NCBI GenBank assembly: GCA_015075175.1
Contig: JABTUV010000004.1
Coordinates: 186,001 to 250,000 of the forward strand
Length of the DNA stretch: 64,000 nt
Origin: a bacterium
GTDB lineage: Bacteria > Hinthialibacterota > Hinthialibacteria > H5-UNCL2
Reading direction: 5' to 3'
Each line of letters opens with the position of its first letter. The stretch's first letter is position 1. The position numbers and the translations under genes were made by a program. Below are positions 37,031 to 46,229 of this stretch, in pieces. Below the pieces are notes generated by a model. That model was not told the DNA's origin. It saw nothing but the letters and a program-made list of their open reading frames with translations, and did not search any database.

Positions 37031-37378
37031 TCAGCGGAATTCGCCGGAACGCAGATCGTAGGCGAAGCTGGGACCCCCGGCGACCGTCACGTAGACGAGG
37101 GGATGGTAGACGGCGAAGATGGCCCGGGTGCGATTGTCACCGGAGAGGCGGGCGGCGCCTTCCCGCGCCAGGCTGTTGCGCAGCTCAGTCCCGTAATCGA
37201 GAATCTCCCGGTCGCTGAAACCGGCGCGCAGCATGAGCGCGCTCACGTCGTCCGCCGAGAGTTCGGCGGCGTCCCGATTGGGCATGGCGACAACCTCCAG
37301 GCCGCGGCAGCCGGTCGCGGAGAAAACGAACAGCGCGCCGACAAGCGTCGCCGCGATCGCGTAAGCCGTCCGGGTCAT
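37031..37378 (-). CDS. Small lipoprotein of the secretin locus
   Basis: 115 residues. The N-terminal signal LVGALFVFSATGC places a lipidated Cys at residue 24. The rest is a short soluble domain (ALMLRAGFSDREILDYGTEL; RTRAIFAVYHPLVYVTVAGG) that I do not recognise. The start codon overlaps the secretin stop as ATGA, indicating coupled translation. A pilotin, which helps a secretin reach the outer membrane, is a reasonable guess from position and size only. Confidence 0.7.
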   Translation of the reverse strand: MTRTAYAIAATLVGALFVFSATGCRGLEVVAMPNRDAAELSADDVSALMLRAGFSDREILDYGTELRNSLAREGAARLSGDNRTRAIFAVYHPLVYVTVAGGPSFAYDLRSGEFR

Positions 37379-38922
37379 GGCGTGCGTCCTCCCTTGTGTT
37401 TCTTGAGGCTCTCCTGCAATTGACTCCTGAACTCGGGGCCGGCGGGCGGCGGCGCCTCGCGCGTGGGAGCGGGCAGGCCGAGCATGGCCCGGTCGGCCAG
37501 AAGCCGCGGTGTGACGAAAATCGCCACCTGGCGCGCCACCTGGTTGTGCGACTGGTTGCGAAATGCGCGGCCTACCAACGGCACGCGGCCCAGCCCTGGA
37601 ACGCGCTCGTTGCCCAGCCGCGAACGGTTGTCGATGAGTCCCGCGACCGCCGCCGTGCCTCCATCCTCTACGCGAATCGTGCTGCGCGCAGTGCGGCGCG
37701 TGACGACCGGCAGGTTGTTCTCCCCCCGCGCGACCACGTCGCTCACCTCCGCCTCCATCTCCAGCGTAATCTGGGTGGCATCGCCGATCTGAGGCGTGAT
37801 CCTGAGAATCGTGCCCGCTTCGATTTTTTCCAGCTGGGCGTTGGTGTAAAAGCCCTGCGTCAGGATCTGAAAATATTCCTCGGTGCTGACGTTGATCTCG
37901 GCTTCCTTGCCTTCCTGCGCGACCACCTGCGGGCTGGCGAGCACCGTCGCCTCGTCGTTCTGGGCCAGCAGATTGAGAGTCGCCACGAGTGAATTGGTGA
38001 ACTCGCGCCCGGTCGTGTAGCCCACCTGGACGCCCCAGGGCCACTGGGCGCCCTCACGACGGCCCGTACCGTGTTGCCGGTCTTCCGAAAAAATCCCCGC
38101 CGCCGCTTGGGGAAAGTCCCATTGCAGGCCCATGCTGGCCAGCTTGCCCTCCTCCAGGATGACGACCAACACGTCCATCAGCACCTGGCGAGGGGGTCGA
38201 TCCATGTCGGCCAGGACGGCCGCGATCTCGTCCAGGATTTCCGGCGGCGCCGTAACAAGGACCATTTTCGAGGTCGAATCGGCCTTGAGATACTTCTGCA
38301 TCGACTCGGAGAAGAGCGAAATCGCCGCCTTGGCGTCCACGTAGTTGAGCCGCACCAGTCGCACCTGGCTGATGTTGCGGAAGGAGGGCGAATCGGGAGC
38401 GGGGCTGGTGACGAGAATGAAGCCGTCCATTTGTCGGTAGATGAAACCGCCCGGCGTGAGCAGGATGTCCAGCGCAAGCTCCAGCGTCACGTCGGACAGT
38501 TCGGCGCTGACCAGACCCTGCACGGACATGTCGGGGACGATGATTCTGCCGGTTTGCTGCGAGACGTCGGAGAGGGCGCTGCGCAGGTCGGTCTCGTAGA
38601 AGACGTTGGTGACGAGGCCGGTGCGCGGGCCGGTGTAACGCCGATGAGGCTCGGGCGACAGGCTCTGCCATTCCTCCTCATCGGAGGTCTCGCCGGTTGC
38701 GGCCTGGGCGGCACGGGCGGAGACGGCCTGCAGCATGGCTTCGGCGTCGAAGGTTTCCGGGGCCTCGGTCGCGGACGTGGGGGCCGCCTGCGCCACGATG
38801 CAACGCTGAACTTCCAGCGGATCGTAGCGGGCGGCCTCCGCCCGCGCGGCAGGCGGTGGAATCAACCCGAAGCAGAGAATCAGCGCGTGCAGCGTAATCG
38901 GTCCGAGCCGGGGTCTTTGCAT
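37375..38922 (-). CDS. Secretin (GspD/PilQ superfamily)
   Basis: About 515 residues from ATG 38922 (ATG 38931 is also possible), with signal peptide LHALILCFGLIPPPAARA. An STN/N-type domain precedes the gate: FYETDLRSALSDVSQQTGRI and VSAELSDVTLELALDILLTP, then a ring domain with IRLVRLNYVDAKAA-like text. The secretin core carries VASPQVV-type LASPQVVAQEGKEAEINV, and TAAVAGLIDNRSR followed by VPGLGRVPLVGRAFR, which defines the family. It should form an outer-membrane channel. No GspE ATPase or GspF is nearby; its partners are a PapD-like protein, a small secreted protein and a lipoprotein on the same strand. Confidence 0.88.
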   Translation of the reverse strand: MQRPRLGPITLHALILCFGLIPPPAARAEAARYDPLEVQRCIVAQAAPTSATEAPETFDAEAMLQAVSARAAQAATGETSDEEEWQSLSPEPHRRYTGPRTGLVTNVFYETDLRSALSDVSQQTGRIIVPDMSVQGLVSAELSDVTLELALDILLTPGGFIYRQMDGFILVTSPAPDSPSFRNISQVRLVRLNYVDAKAAISLFSESMQKYLKADSTSKMVLVTAPPEILDEIAAVLADMDRPPRQVLMDVLVVILEEGKLASMGLQWDFPQAAAGIFSEDRQHGTGRREGAQWPWGVQVGYTTGREFTNSLVATLNLLAQNDEATVLASPQVVAQEGKEAEINVSTEEYFQILTQGFYTNAQLEKIEAGTILRITPQIGDATQITLEMEAEVSDVVARGENNLPVVTRRTARSTIRVEDGGTAAVAGLIDNRSRLGNERVPGLGRVPLVGRAFRNQSHNQVARQVAIFVTPRLLADRAMLGLPAPTREAPPPAGPEFRSQLQESLKKHKGGRTP

Positions 38923-38968
38923 GTTTCCCATCCTTTGGGTGTTCTTTCGTCCCATTCGTCCGAGACCG

Positions 38969-40621
38969 TCACGGACCCGAAACGGCGGGCGCCGAAAAGC
39001 TCTTGCGCGCGACCAGTGCGGGCAGGCTCGGATCGTAGCGCACAACCGCCTCCAATTGGTATTCGCCTGCGTCCAAGACTTGGTTCCAGTCCATGACGAT
39101 GCGCGCCTCGCCTCCGGCTTGGATGAACGAGACCTTCTCGGTCGCCAGCAGTTTGCCCGTGACGTTAAAGTCCGCGTCGCGAACGTTGAAGGTCACTTCG
39201 GGCACGAAGCCGGCGTTGCCGGAGTTGCGCAGGGAAAGATCGAACTCGAAGGCGCCGCTGGGTTTGCGGCGCACCTGCAGGGCCGTCAGGACGGCGGCGG
39301 GGGCGCGGGTGCCCTGGCCGCCGACGCGCAAAAGGAGACTGTGGCGGGCGCGGCTGCGAGCGGTTTCGGAGGCGTCCAATCCCGCGCGCTGGAAGCAGAC
39401 GGCGGCGTAATACTCTCCGCTGGCCTCCCGCGGCAGGGCCACGGCGATGGGAACGCGCCGCCTGCCCAGCGGCGGCAGCTCGATCTCGCCCAGGCTGCCG
39501 GAGAGGAACGAGGCCGCCGAACGATGGGCCGCGGGCGCGCGCGTCTCCACCAGGTCCTGCGACGCGCCGTCGCGCACCCATTGCATGATGGCGGCCCGCA
39601 CGGTCAACGGGTCGCGGGTCAGGTTGGCTATGTCCACGGACTGCGTGCGACGCGCGCCGGGCGGCGCGGACAATGCCGCTTCGGTCGGCGACAAAAGAAA
39701 ACCCTGTGACTGGGCGCGCAACTCCGCCTTCTGCGCCTCCGTCAATTCCGCCGCGGACGGGTCGCCGTTACGAAGATGGAAGGGGAAATGCGTCTCCATG
39801 GGTTGCGCCTGGCGGCCTTCCGGGATGAGCGAGAGCTTCATCAGGTAGCTGCCGTCGGGTAGCTTGATCCGGCTCTTGCTGCGGTAGAGGCGCTGGTGGG
39901 CGGGCAGGAGCAGGCCGCGCCCCGAGGTGAACTCGAGCGCCTCCACGACGCCGCCCGCCTCGCTTCGAATGTCGGCGCGTCCCTGCATGCGGATGTGCGT
40001 GTTGCCGCGGTTGCGCACGGGCACTTCCAGTACCAGCGAATCGGAATAGGGGTCGCGCAGGAGCCGCGGCTTGGCGGCTTCCACGACGGCGCGAATCTCC
40101 GGCCCCGGCACGGTCAGCATGATGACGATCAGATTGCGATAGCTGAACTCGACGCCGGCGCGAATGCGTTCGCCCGGAACCCGCGGCGTCTGGCCGCGCT
40201 GCGGCGCCCCGTGCACCGCCAGAATCGCGTAATACCCTCCACCCGCCGACTTGGGAGGATTGATGCGGCCGTTGACGCGCACCCCCTGTTTGGGTTTGAG
40301 GGCGAACGTCTCCGGAGTGACCGTGATCCAGTCGCGGCAGCTGCGCGAAGCGTCGCTCACCTCCATCGGCAATCCCACATCCGTCACCTCCATCGCGGAG
40401 AGCGTCAGCTTGCAGTCCAAGTCGCCGGCGCCGCTGTTGCCGACGTTGACGGTGAAGCTCTGCGTGCCTCCCGGGTAGGCCTTGACTTCCACGATGGTGG
40501 GACTGACGAACAGCTGGGCGGACGAAATCGCGGGCACGAGCCAGAAAGCGACGAAACCGGCCGCGCGCATCCAGGCGCGGCCCGATCCGGCGGCGGCGAG
40601 GCGGAGCCGATGAGAACGCAT
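38969..40621 (-). CDS. Periplasmic PapD-like two-domain Ig protein
   Basis: 550 residues from ATG 40621, with signal sequence MRAAGFVAFWLVPAISSA. The first part has FVSPTIVEVKAYPGGTQSFT, RDWITVTPETFALKPKQGVR and GGYYAILAVHG, the strand order of PapD/FimC-like or related Ig-fold chaperones. A second, similar module starts near residue 320 (LLSPTEAALSAPPGARRTQS, then GEYYAAVCFQRAG) and the protein ends in a third beta domain. It lies directly upstream of the secretin gene. It could present subunits to the secretin channel. No usher is present. An Ig-fold adhesin without chaperone function is the alternative. Confidence 0.65.
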   Translation of the reverse strand: MRSHRLRLAAAGSGRAWMRAAGFVAFWLVPAISSAQLFVSPTIVEVKAYPGGTQSFTVNVGNSGAGDLDCKLTLSAMEVTDVGLPMEVSDASRSCRDWITVTPETFALKPKQGVRVNGRINPPKSAGGGYYAILAVHGAPQRGQTPRVPGERIRAGVEFSYRNLIVIMLTVPGPEIRAVVEAAKPRLLRDPYSDSLVLEVPVRNRGNTHIRMQGRADIRSEAGGVVEALEFTSGRGLLLPAHQRLYRSKSRIKLPDGSYLMKLSLIPEGRQAQPMETHFPFHLRNGDPSAAELTEAQKAELRAQSQGFLLSPTEAALSAPPGARRTQSVDIANLTRDPLTVRAAIMQWVRDGASQDLVETRAPAAHRSAASFLSGSLGEIELPPLGRRRVPIAVALPREASGEYYAAVCFQRAGLDASETARSRARHSLLLRVGGQGTRAPAAVLTALQVRRKPSGAFEFDLSLRNSGNAGFVPEVTFNVRDADFNVTGKLLATEKVSFIQAGGEARIVMDWNQVLDAGEYQLEAVVRYDPSLPALVARKSFSAPAVSGP

Positions 40622-40724
40622 GTCGAGCGAGCGAGTCTCCTTCAGGATGCTCCCGGGCAGCCGGGAAAATGGGTGCGGGCCGGAACGGCGGGGCCGTCCG
40701 GCCCGCACCAAGGCACAATACAGA

Positions 40725-41170
40725 TTACAGCACCGGGGCCGCGATAATCGCGGGATCCAGATGGTAGTCGCCGTCGGGTTGCGACGAATCGAAGATCAAC
40801 CGGACGCGCCACTGGTAGTTGTAGGTTCCGGGCGCGCCGCCCCCCACCAACCACCACAGGGTGTCGTGGATGGTGCTGTGGGCGCCGTCGCCGTAGGCCA
40901 CGGGCGCTTCCCAGCCGCTGCCGGCGTTGAGCAGGATTTCCAGGTCGAAGCTGTTGTTCTGCACCCGCCAGGTGTCGCGGTCGCTCACCATGCCGCCGAT
41001 GATGCGGCCGGTCCCTGGCCGGAGGCGTCGATGCCGGCAGGACCGTCCGCAGTCGTGCCTTCCTGCTGGTAGAGGGTTCCGGGCACGGATCCGGGCGCGC
41101 CGGACCACGCCACCCCTGCATACAGGGCCAGCACGGCCAATACCGTAAACAGACCGATCAGATTCTTCAT
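40725..41170 (-). CDS. Small secreted beta protein, one frameshift
   Basis: ATG 41170 follows GGAG by nine bases and begins MKNLIGLFTVLAVLALYAGV, a signal peptide ending AWSGA. That frame ends at 40985, but the likely body continues in another frame from about 41025 (TGRIIGGMVSDRDTWRVQNN, then WWLVGGGAPGTYNYQWRVRL) to the TAG at 40725-40727; one missing base near 41020 accounts for this. The complete product would be about 147 residues. Its abundance of aromatic beta strands and its place before a PapD-like gene and a secretin make it a candidate structural subunit. I do not recognise a family. Confidence 0.6.
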
Positions 41171-41436
41171 GATGCTTTCTCCATGGAATTGGTGTGACTC
41201 ATGGAGTGGATTCGCCATTAGCTCCCCGTCTCCCCGTTGGCGACCAGTTAAAGAGAGGCGGATCTACGCTTCCATTGGGTTGCCCTCGCTACACGTCAGG
41301 GCTGGCGACGCGTGAGGACGTCACGCCGCCGGTCCGGGCCTGGTTACACCGGGTGCACGCTTTTCGGCCCGCCAAAGCGCTCTTCCACCACCTCCCTTCT
41401 CAATTGGGGTGCACCGCGGAGCGGTGGGTTCGCCCT

Positions 41437-42444
41437 TCAAAAGACGGGGACCAGGTTCACAAGAACTTCAAAGGCATAATCGCCCGGAGGCTGGTAGGCC
41501 TCGGGACGCAATCGGCATTCAAGCACGTAGTCGATTTCACCCGGCGTCGATTCCAGGATCCAGCTGACGGACTGGCCGGCGGAACCAAGGGCGTCGGGAC
41601 CACGTAGCGGGGTCGAGGCGCCCACCCGCAGCTGCCAGTCGACCGGGATGCCGGAGGCGGCCGGGTGCGCGCCCGCCATGGGTTTGACTTGGGGAATCGA
41701 GGTGACCCGCCCCGTGGCGGCGGACAGGACCAGAGCCACGGGCATGTCCGCCGACAGCCTGCCATGGATTTGCGCGCTCTGACTCTCGTTGCACTTGCCA
41801 AAGTGGAAGTAGACTTTCTGACCCGTGATGGCATGTTCCACGCGCGCCTTGACGACGACCGTAAACGGAATTCTCAGCATGGTCGCATCCTGTCTGGCGG
41901 GGTTGACGGGTAGAATCCGGATTTCGCCCCGATATTCGCCCGGACGATGAAACTCGCCCGTGACCAGCAGCACATGCATCTCGACGGTGGTCTCACCTTC
42001 CGGGCCGGTTTCGACGATGAAGCTCGGAGTCGCCAGCGGAAAGGGATCGTTCTCACCGCAGCGACCGAAGACTTCCTGCGCTCGGATATGTTCGGCGGGT
42101 TTGACGACCTCGATCTTGAGGTGGGTCGCGTCGGCCCGCAGGCTCCAGCCGGGCTGGGAGGAAATGACTTTCAAGCGCAAGGGCGCGAGGGCGGGATACT
42201 CGCCCGGTCGGCTGCTGATGGAGGCCTCCAGGCTGGGCGTAAGGAGCTGCACGGTGAACTCGCGCGGCAACATGTGGGGCGCAGCCCTTGCGGTGGCGGC
42301 GACCGCCGGCCGCACAGGGGCGCGCGCACGGGCACGCACCGCATCCGACCACGCGACGTTCCACGCCAGGAGCAGGGACAGACCCCCCGATACGGCGCTC
42401 CTCGCCCACCGGCCTGCGGGGATGTACAAACACTGCAGCATCAT
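41437..42444 (-). CDS. Secreted protein with repeated fimbria-like beta domains
   Basis: 335 residues from ATG 42444, with a GGAG 11 bases upstream. Signal sequence SAVSGGLSLLLAWNVAWSDA follows a basic start. Three segments end in similar strands: RPGEYPALAPLRLKVISS, RPGEYRGEIRILPVN and PPGDYAFEVLVNLVPVF, a pattern seen in spore-coat-U-like and other chaperone-usher subunits where a G-x-Y strand closes each domain. It is the first gene of the leftward set that includes the small secreted protein, PapD-like protein and secretin. A structural role at the cell surface is inferred. The gap 41171-41436 before the next gene holds no feature I can name. Confidence 0.55.
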   Translation of the reverse strand: MMLQCLYIPAGRWARSAVSGGLSLLLAWNVAWSDAVRARARAPVRPAVAATARAAPHMLPREFTVQLLTPSLEASISSRPGEYPALAPLRLKVISSQPGWSLRADATHLKIEVVKPAEHIRAQEVFGRCGENDPFPLATPSFIVETGPEGETTVEMHVLLVTGEFHRPGEYRGEIRILPVNPARQDATMLRIPFTVVVKARVEHAITGQKVYFHFGKCNESQSAQIHGRLSADMPVALVLSAATGRVTSIPQVKPMAGAHPAASGIPVDWQLRVGASTPLRGPDALGSAGQSVSWILESTPGEIDYVLECRLRPEAYQPPGDYAFEVLVNLVPVF

Positions 42445-42632
42445 TCGAGGGTGACTCCATGCCAAAGCATCGTGCAAACCATGGTTGCCGGGTACGCCGC
42501 ATGTCGGCGCGCCCCAGGACCTCAAGCGAAACGATCACTTCGCTTCTTGAACGCGTTGCCGTTGGGTAGGTTCTCGCGTTGGGCAGGAATGCACAGCAGA
42601 TTTCGGAGCAGAGATTTTAGCAACGTTGACAG

Positions 42633-42661
42633 AGTGTACGGGTATATTCTCGTTACGTCAA
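42633..42661 (-). promoter_or_regulatory. Candidate sigma-70 promoter of the secretin locus
   Basis: On the minus strand TTGACG (42661-42656), a 17-base spacer and TACACT (42638-42633). The predicted start near 42626 would leave a leader of about 180 bases before ATG 42444. The surrounding 42560-42930 is unusually AT-rich and otherwise empty. Confidence 0.55.
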
Positions 42662-42928
42662 GTCTTTTTCACCCCTTAAGTCTAACGTATGAGCGGGGGA
42701 CGTAAACGCAACTTTGATGCCAATTGTGATTTAATCTTACTTGAGAATAGTTTCTACATCTCACCGCCTAAATAAGAACAAGTTATGATACAATGATTAA
42801 GAAGAAAGAATGTGGAAACTCAGTCGCAACTAACACCGCCGTGGCGATTGCGGTCAAAAGTTGCTCAGCGTGGTCAAGTAGTGACTCATCCTCACGCGTG
42901 GTGGTTGCTGTCGGTGGTTTGATTTCGG

Positions 42929-43492
42929 TCAAATGGTTACTGACGGGGCCGTCCGTTCGACGGCTGAATCGATCTCGAAGAATTCCAGTGGAGTGAACCC
43001 GAACAGGCCCGCCACCAGGTTGGAGGGAAACACTTGGATGCGCGTGTTCAGGTCGCGCACGTTGGCGTTGTAAAAACGCCGCGCCGCCTGGATGCGGTCT
43101 TCGGTGTTGGCCAGTTCCCGCTGCAAATGCAGAAAATGTGCGCTGGCCTTCAAGTCGGGATAGCGTTCCACTACGGCCAAAAGCCCCCGAAGGCTGGCGA
43201 CTAGGGCGTTTTCATCGCGCGCCTGCGATGCCGGGCTGCCCGCCGAGGCGACCGCCCGCGCCCGCGCCGCCGTCACCGCTTCCAAGGTCTCCCGCTCGTA
43301 CTTGGCGTAACCCTTCACCGTCTCGACCAGGTTGGGAATCAGATCATAGCGCCGCTTCAACTCGGTATCGATTCCGCTCCAGGACTCGCGACAGAAGTTG
43401 CGCAGCCTCACGAGAACATTGTACGTGGCCACCAGCCAAATGAGCACGATGAATAGAACCACGGCGACGACGATGAGGGGTGTCGGGTCCAT
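42929..43492 (-). CDS. lemA: LemA family protein
   Basis: 187 residues. One N-terminal membrane helix (LIVVAVVLFIVLIWLVATYN) leads into the four-helix LemA domain (PF04011): NVLVRLRNFCRESWSGIDTE, KRRYDLIPNLVETVKGYAKYE, ETLEAVTAARA, and a late ARRFYNANVRDLNTRIQVFPSNLVAGLFGF ending. The family is widespread and of uncertain function; in some bacteria it takes part in envelope stress. It follows immediately on an uncharacterised membrane protein gene (stop and start three bases apart), so the two form an operon. Confidence 0.92.
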   Translation of the reverse strand: MDPTPLIVVAVVLFIVLIWLVATYNVLVRLRNFCRESWSGIDTELKRRYDLIPNLVETVKGYAKYERETLEAVTAARARAVASAGSPASQARDENALVASLRGLLAVVERYPDLKASAHFLHLQRELANTEDRIQAARRFYNANVRDLNTRIQVFPSNLVAGLFGFTPLEFFEIDSAVERTAPSVTI

Positions 43493-43494
43493 CG

Positions 43495-44187
43495 TCAGTT
43501 TTCCCCTTTCAGTTGGCGGACGAGATAGTCGGGAAAGCGGTCGAGAATTCCGGCGACCAGATCGAGCGCGGTCTCGAATTGCGCGACGTTCCAGGTCCCC
43601 GAACGGGCCGCGTAAACCCAGCGCGTATCGAAGATCACCGTGTGGGGCGGCAGCGACAAGAGAAACTCCATGGTCCGCGCGTGCAGCACGTCATAAGCCC
43701 AGCGCCGGTCGGGACAAGTGACGTGAAACTTGCGCGAGAACTCCGCCGACTCGAAGTCAATGTCGTCCCAACCCACGAACTCGGCGATCTTGTCGAAAAA
43801 CGACTCGGGGCGGAGTTTGAGCGGCTTCAAGGGAAGGTCGCTGCCCACGATCACGGCGGAAAAATGGTGGTGGTGAGTCTGGCGCCGGCCCTTGGAGTCG
43901 GTGGAATGAGTTTCGTAGTGATAGTCAAAGGCGAAGGAGCGGCGATCCCTCCAGGGGCCGGACATGACGTTGTAGGCGTAACGATTGGAGCCTTGCTGAA
44001 GGGGAGGGAAGTTGGGGAAGCGGTTGTCGAAGCCGGCGTCGCGCCCGGAGGAGAAGGTCCACTGATGGGCGGCGGCCCAGGCTGCCAGCTCCTTCTTGCG
44101 CCGTGCCGCCGCAATCGAGGAGTAGACCGCCAGCACGATGACGAGGACGATGAATAGTACGAAGAGGACCGGGCCGAAGTTCTCCAT
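43495..44187 (-). CDS. Uncharacterised single-pass membrane protein upstream of lemA
   Basis: 230 residues. A single N-terminal helix (VLFVLFIVLVIVLAVYSSIA) precedes RRKKELAAWAAAHQWTFSSG and a soluble domain with a histidine run, RRQTHHHHFSAVIV, then FEIS-free acidic and aromatic stretches (FFDKIAEFVGWDDIDFESAE). Proteins of this plan, cytoplasmic after one helix and carrying an AxxxGW/F-type opening, often accompany LemA, but I cannot name the family. The stop lies three bases before the LemA start. Confidence 0.75.
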   Translation of the reverse strand: MENFGPVLFVLFIVLVIVLAVYSSIAAARRKKELAAWAAAHQWTFSSGRDAGFDNRFPNFPPLQQGSNRYAYNVMSGPWRDRRSFAFDYHYETHSTDSKGRRQTHHHHFSAVIVGSDLPLKPLKLRPESFFDKIAEFVGWDDIDFESAEFSRKFHVTCPDRRWAYDVLHARTMEFLLSLPPHTVIFDTRWVYAARSGTWNVAQFETALDLVAGILDRFPDYLVRQLKGEN

Positions 44188-44305
44188 GCAAAGACCCTAA
44201 CACGCGCGGCAGGGCTGAGGCAAGGCGGCAGGGATGCGGGACGCGGCCGTGGAGATTTGAGCCTGCAAACCGTGCGGCGCCGCTGCGGGCGCTTGGCGCA
44301 GTTCC

Positions 44306-44408
44306 GGTGGAGTTGAGCTGTCACTTGGATCAGAACATGCTGGCGCGCGTCGAGGCGGCATACGCCGCATAGGTGGAGTCGAGCTGTCATTTGGACCAGA
44401 ACATGCTG
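44306..44408. repeat. 37-bp direct repeat pair
   Basis: GGTGGAGTTGAGCTGTCACT onward (44306-44342) recurs at 44372-44408 with three differences in 37 bases. The second unit merges into the family A palindrome that follows. With the next two repeats it fills most of the 44188-44600 gap. Confidence 0.7.
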
Positions 44409-44496
44409 TCATTTCGACCGAAGGGAGAAATCTTCCCCGCCGTTGCCGCGGGTCGAGTACCAGGCAGAAGATTTCTCCCTTCGGTCGAAATGACAG
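44406..44496. repeat. REP-like palindrome, family A, copy 3
   Basis: CTGTCATTTCGACCGAAGGG and its inverted arm (44471-44496) flank a GC-rich core that differs from those of the other copies. It lies beyond the 3' end of ispE. Confidence 0.85.
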
Positions 44497-44550
44497 TACG
44501 CCGCCAAGTGAAAAAATCCGCATCTGCCTCCCGAACGCGAAATCCACTCA

Positions 44551-44598
44551 GAGTGCAAACTTCAGTTTGTTCTGCCGACAGGCTGAAGCCTGTACTCC
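44551..44598. repeat. Family C repeat beside ispE
   Basis: GAGTGCAAACTTCAGTTTG, a short linker and CAGGCTGAAGCCTGTACTCC match the element at 59691-59735. It abuts the end of the recognisable ispE sequence, whose frame runs on through it. Confidence 0.75.
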
Positions 44599-44599
44599 G

Positions 44600-45479
44600 A
44601 TGGCCACGCCGCGCGTAGTTCAGAACGTGTGCGGGCCGTAGCACCACCGGGATAGCCAGCTCGGCAGCCTGGCCCGCCAACCGCTCGGCGTCGGCCTCGT
44701 CGCGTGCCAGCGCGATGAGGTTGGAACCCGGCCGGTCATCACCGCGCGCCAGGGCCCCACTCGAGGAGGCGCCGCTTCGACTCCTCCAACACGGGGTACT
44801 GTGAGAACACCAGCGGTTCAAAGGCGTTGAAGAGGTGCGCTCCGAGAACGGCAAGATCGCCGGAGGCCAGCGCGGACAGGAGAGTTGAGACGGGTGGGTG
44901 TGGGCGCTGCTCATGCGCCGGCAGCGCCGCGTAAAGTTCGGCGGTGGGGCAGTGCATGGGCGGCGAGACCAGCGCGTACCAGAAAGGTCGCGCGGGAGTT
45001 CGCAGGGGAAGCACGCGTTCGCCGCGGCCCTCGACCAGTGCGGTTCCGCCCGCCAGCGCAAAGGGCACCTCGCTGCCCAATCGCATCCCCCACTCCAGCA
45101 GTTGCGCGCGGCTCGCCCGTACCCGCAATTGCCGGCACAGCTCGCGCAGCGTGGCGGCCGCATCCGCCGATCCGCCTCCCAGTCCCGCCCCCATCGGAAT
45201 GCGCTTTTCCAGTTTTACATGCCAGTGAGGCGAAATCTTCGCCTCGCTCCTCAAGAGCTCTATGGCCTTGACGACCAGGTTGCTTTCCTCCACGGGCACG
45301 TCGGGACGATTGCAGCTGAGCGAGACGCCTTCTCCACCGGGAGAGAACTCCAGTTCATCGCAGAGGCTGACGGTCTGCATCACCGAACGTAGATTGTGAT
45401 AGCCGTCGGAACGCCGGTCGAGAATGTCCAGAAACAGATTGATCTTGGCGGGCGCAACGGCCGTGATGGGGAAGATCAT
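44600..45479 (-). CDS. ispE: 4-diphosphocytidyl-2-C-methyl-D-erythritol kinase, frameshifted
   Basis: Start ATG 45479 overlaps the ispD stop by four bases. The GHMP-kinase fold is clear: APAKINLFLDILDRRSDGYH and PMGAGLGGGSADAAATLREL, then GSEVPFALAGGTALVEGRGE. The frame ends at 44739 in LLEWGPGAR, but the C-terminal ATP-loop (normally reading like SGSG) and the final domain are in another frame: RPGSNLIALARDEADAERLA to RPAHVLN near 44618. A one-base loss near 44745 explains this. Beyond 44618 no stop occurs; the frame runs through repeats to 44387. IspE makes the fourth step of the non-mevalonate isoprenoid pathway and should be essential, so the break is probably a sequence error. Confidence 0.88.
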
Positions 45480-46207
45480 GCCTGGCCTTCCGGACTTGGA
45501 GGGGAAGCGGGCCGTGTCCGGGCCGCAAGGAGGGCCTCCGCCAGCGCAAAATCGGCGGGATGTGTGATCTTGAGGTTGTCGGTTCCGCTCACGATGCAGC
45601 GCGCGGGGTGGCCGGCGGCGTACATGACCGTAGTCTCGTCGGTGGGAGCGGCAGCGTCGGCGGGCCAGCGGCGATAGGCGTCCACGAGCAGGTCGTAACG
45701 GAAGGCCTGGGGCGTCTGCACGGCCCATAGTCCCTCGCGCGGGACCCGCTCGCAGAGAAGGGCCTGGTCGTTGCTGCGGGAGAGCGTATCCGTAACGGGC
45801 GCGGCGAAGGTGGCGCAGCCGGCTTCCGCGGCCGCCGCCACGACCGCGTCGATGCCGGGCCGGGAAGGGAAGGGACGCGCCGCATCGTGGATGAGGACCA
45901 GCTCGGGCGGCGAGCCGGCCAGCGCGGCCAACAGGTTGCGCACCGAGTGGCTGCGCGTCTCACCGCCCAGAACCAGTGGCGGGCGGAACTTGGTCGCAGG
46001 GAACCGCGCCAGTACCGCGGAGTAACCCGGGCGATCTTCCGCGCGCACGGCGATCAGGATGGCGGAGATGGAGGGGGAGTCCTCCAGCGCCTCCAGGCTC
46101 CACAGAAAGAGGGGCTTGCCCCCGAGCGGCAAGAGCGTCTTGGAGGTATCGCCTCCAAATCTGCGGCTGCTGCCGGCTGCTACCAGAAGGGCCACGGCCG
46201 AGGGCAT
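45476..46207 (-). CDS. ispD: 2-C-methyl-D-erythritol 4-phosphate cytidylyltransferase
   Basis: 243 residues. The nucleotidyltransferase loop ALLVAAGSSRRFGGDTSKTL contains the conserved Arg and Lys; LVLIHDAARPFPS, APVTDTLSRS, WAVQTPQAFRYDLL and APTDETTVMYAAG are further IspD landmarks, as is the late NLKITHPADFALAE. It makes CDP-methylerythritol, the substrate of IspE encoded by the next gene, which it overlaps by four bases. The start faces away from rpsT by about 20 bases, suggesting one transcript. Confidence 0.95.
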   Translation of the reverse strand: MPSAVALLVAAGSSRRFGGDTSKTLLPLGGKPLFLWSLEALEDSPSISAILIAVRAEDRPGYSAVLARFPATKFRPPLVLGGETRSHSVRNLLAALAGSPPELVLIHDAARPFPSRPGIDAVVAAAAEAGCATFAAPVTDTLSRSNDQALLCERVPREGLWAVQTPQAFRYDLLVDAYRRWPADAAAPTDETTVMYAAGHPARCIVSGTDNLKITHPADFALAEALLAARTRPASPPSPEGQA

Positions 46208-46229
46208 GGCGCCGCCTCCGCCGCGTAGA

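Noticed and set aside
41171-41436. Possible structured RNA between the two secreted-protein genes of the secretin locus
   Set aside because: Several G/C-rich segments could pair, but no known motif or covariation can be seen from one sequence.
42793-42996. Small plus-strand open frame after the AT-rich spacer
   Set aside because: No ribosome site, no homology, and its end overlaps the LemA gene in antisense.
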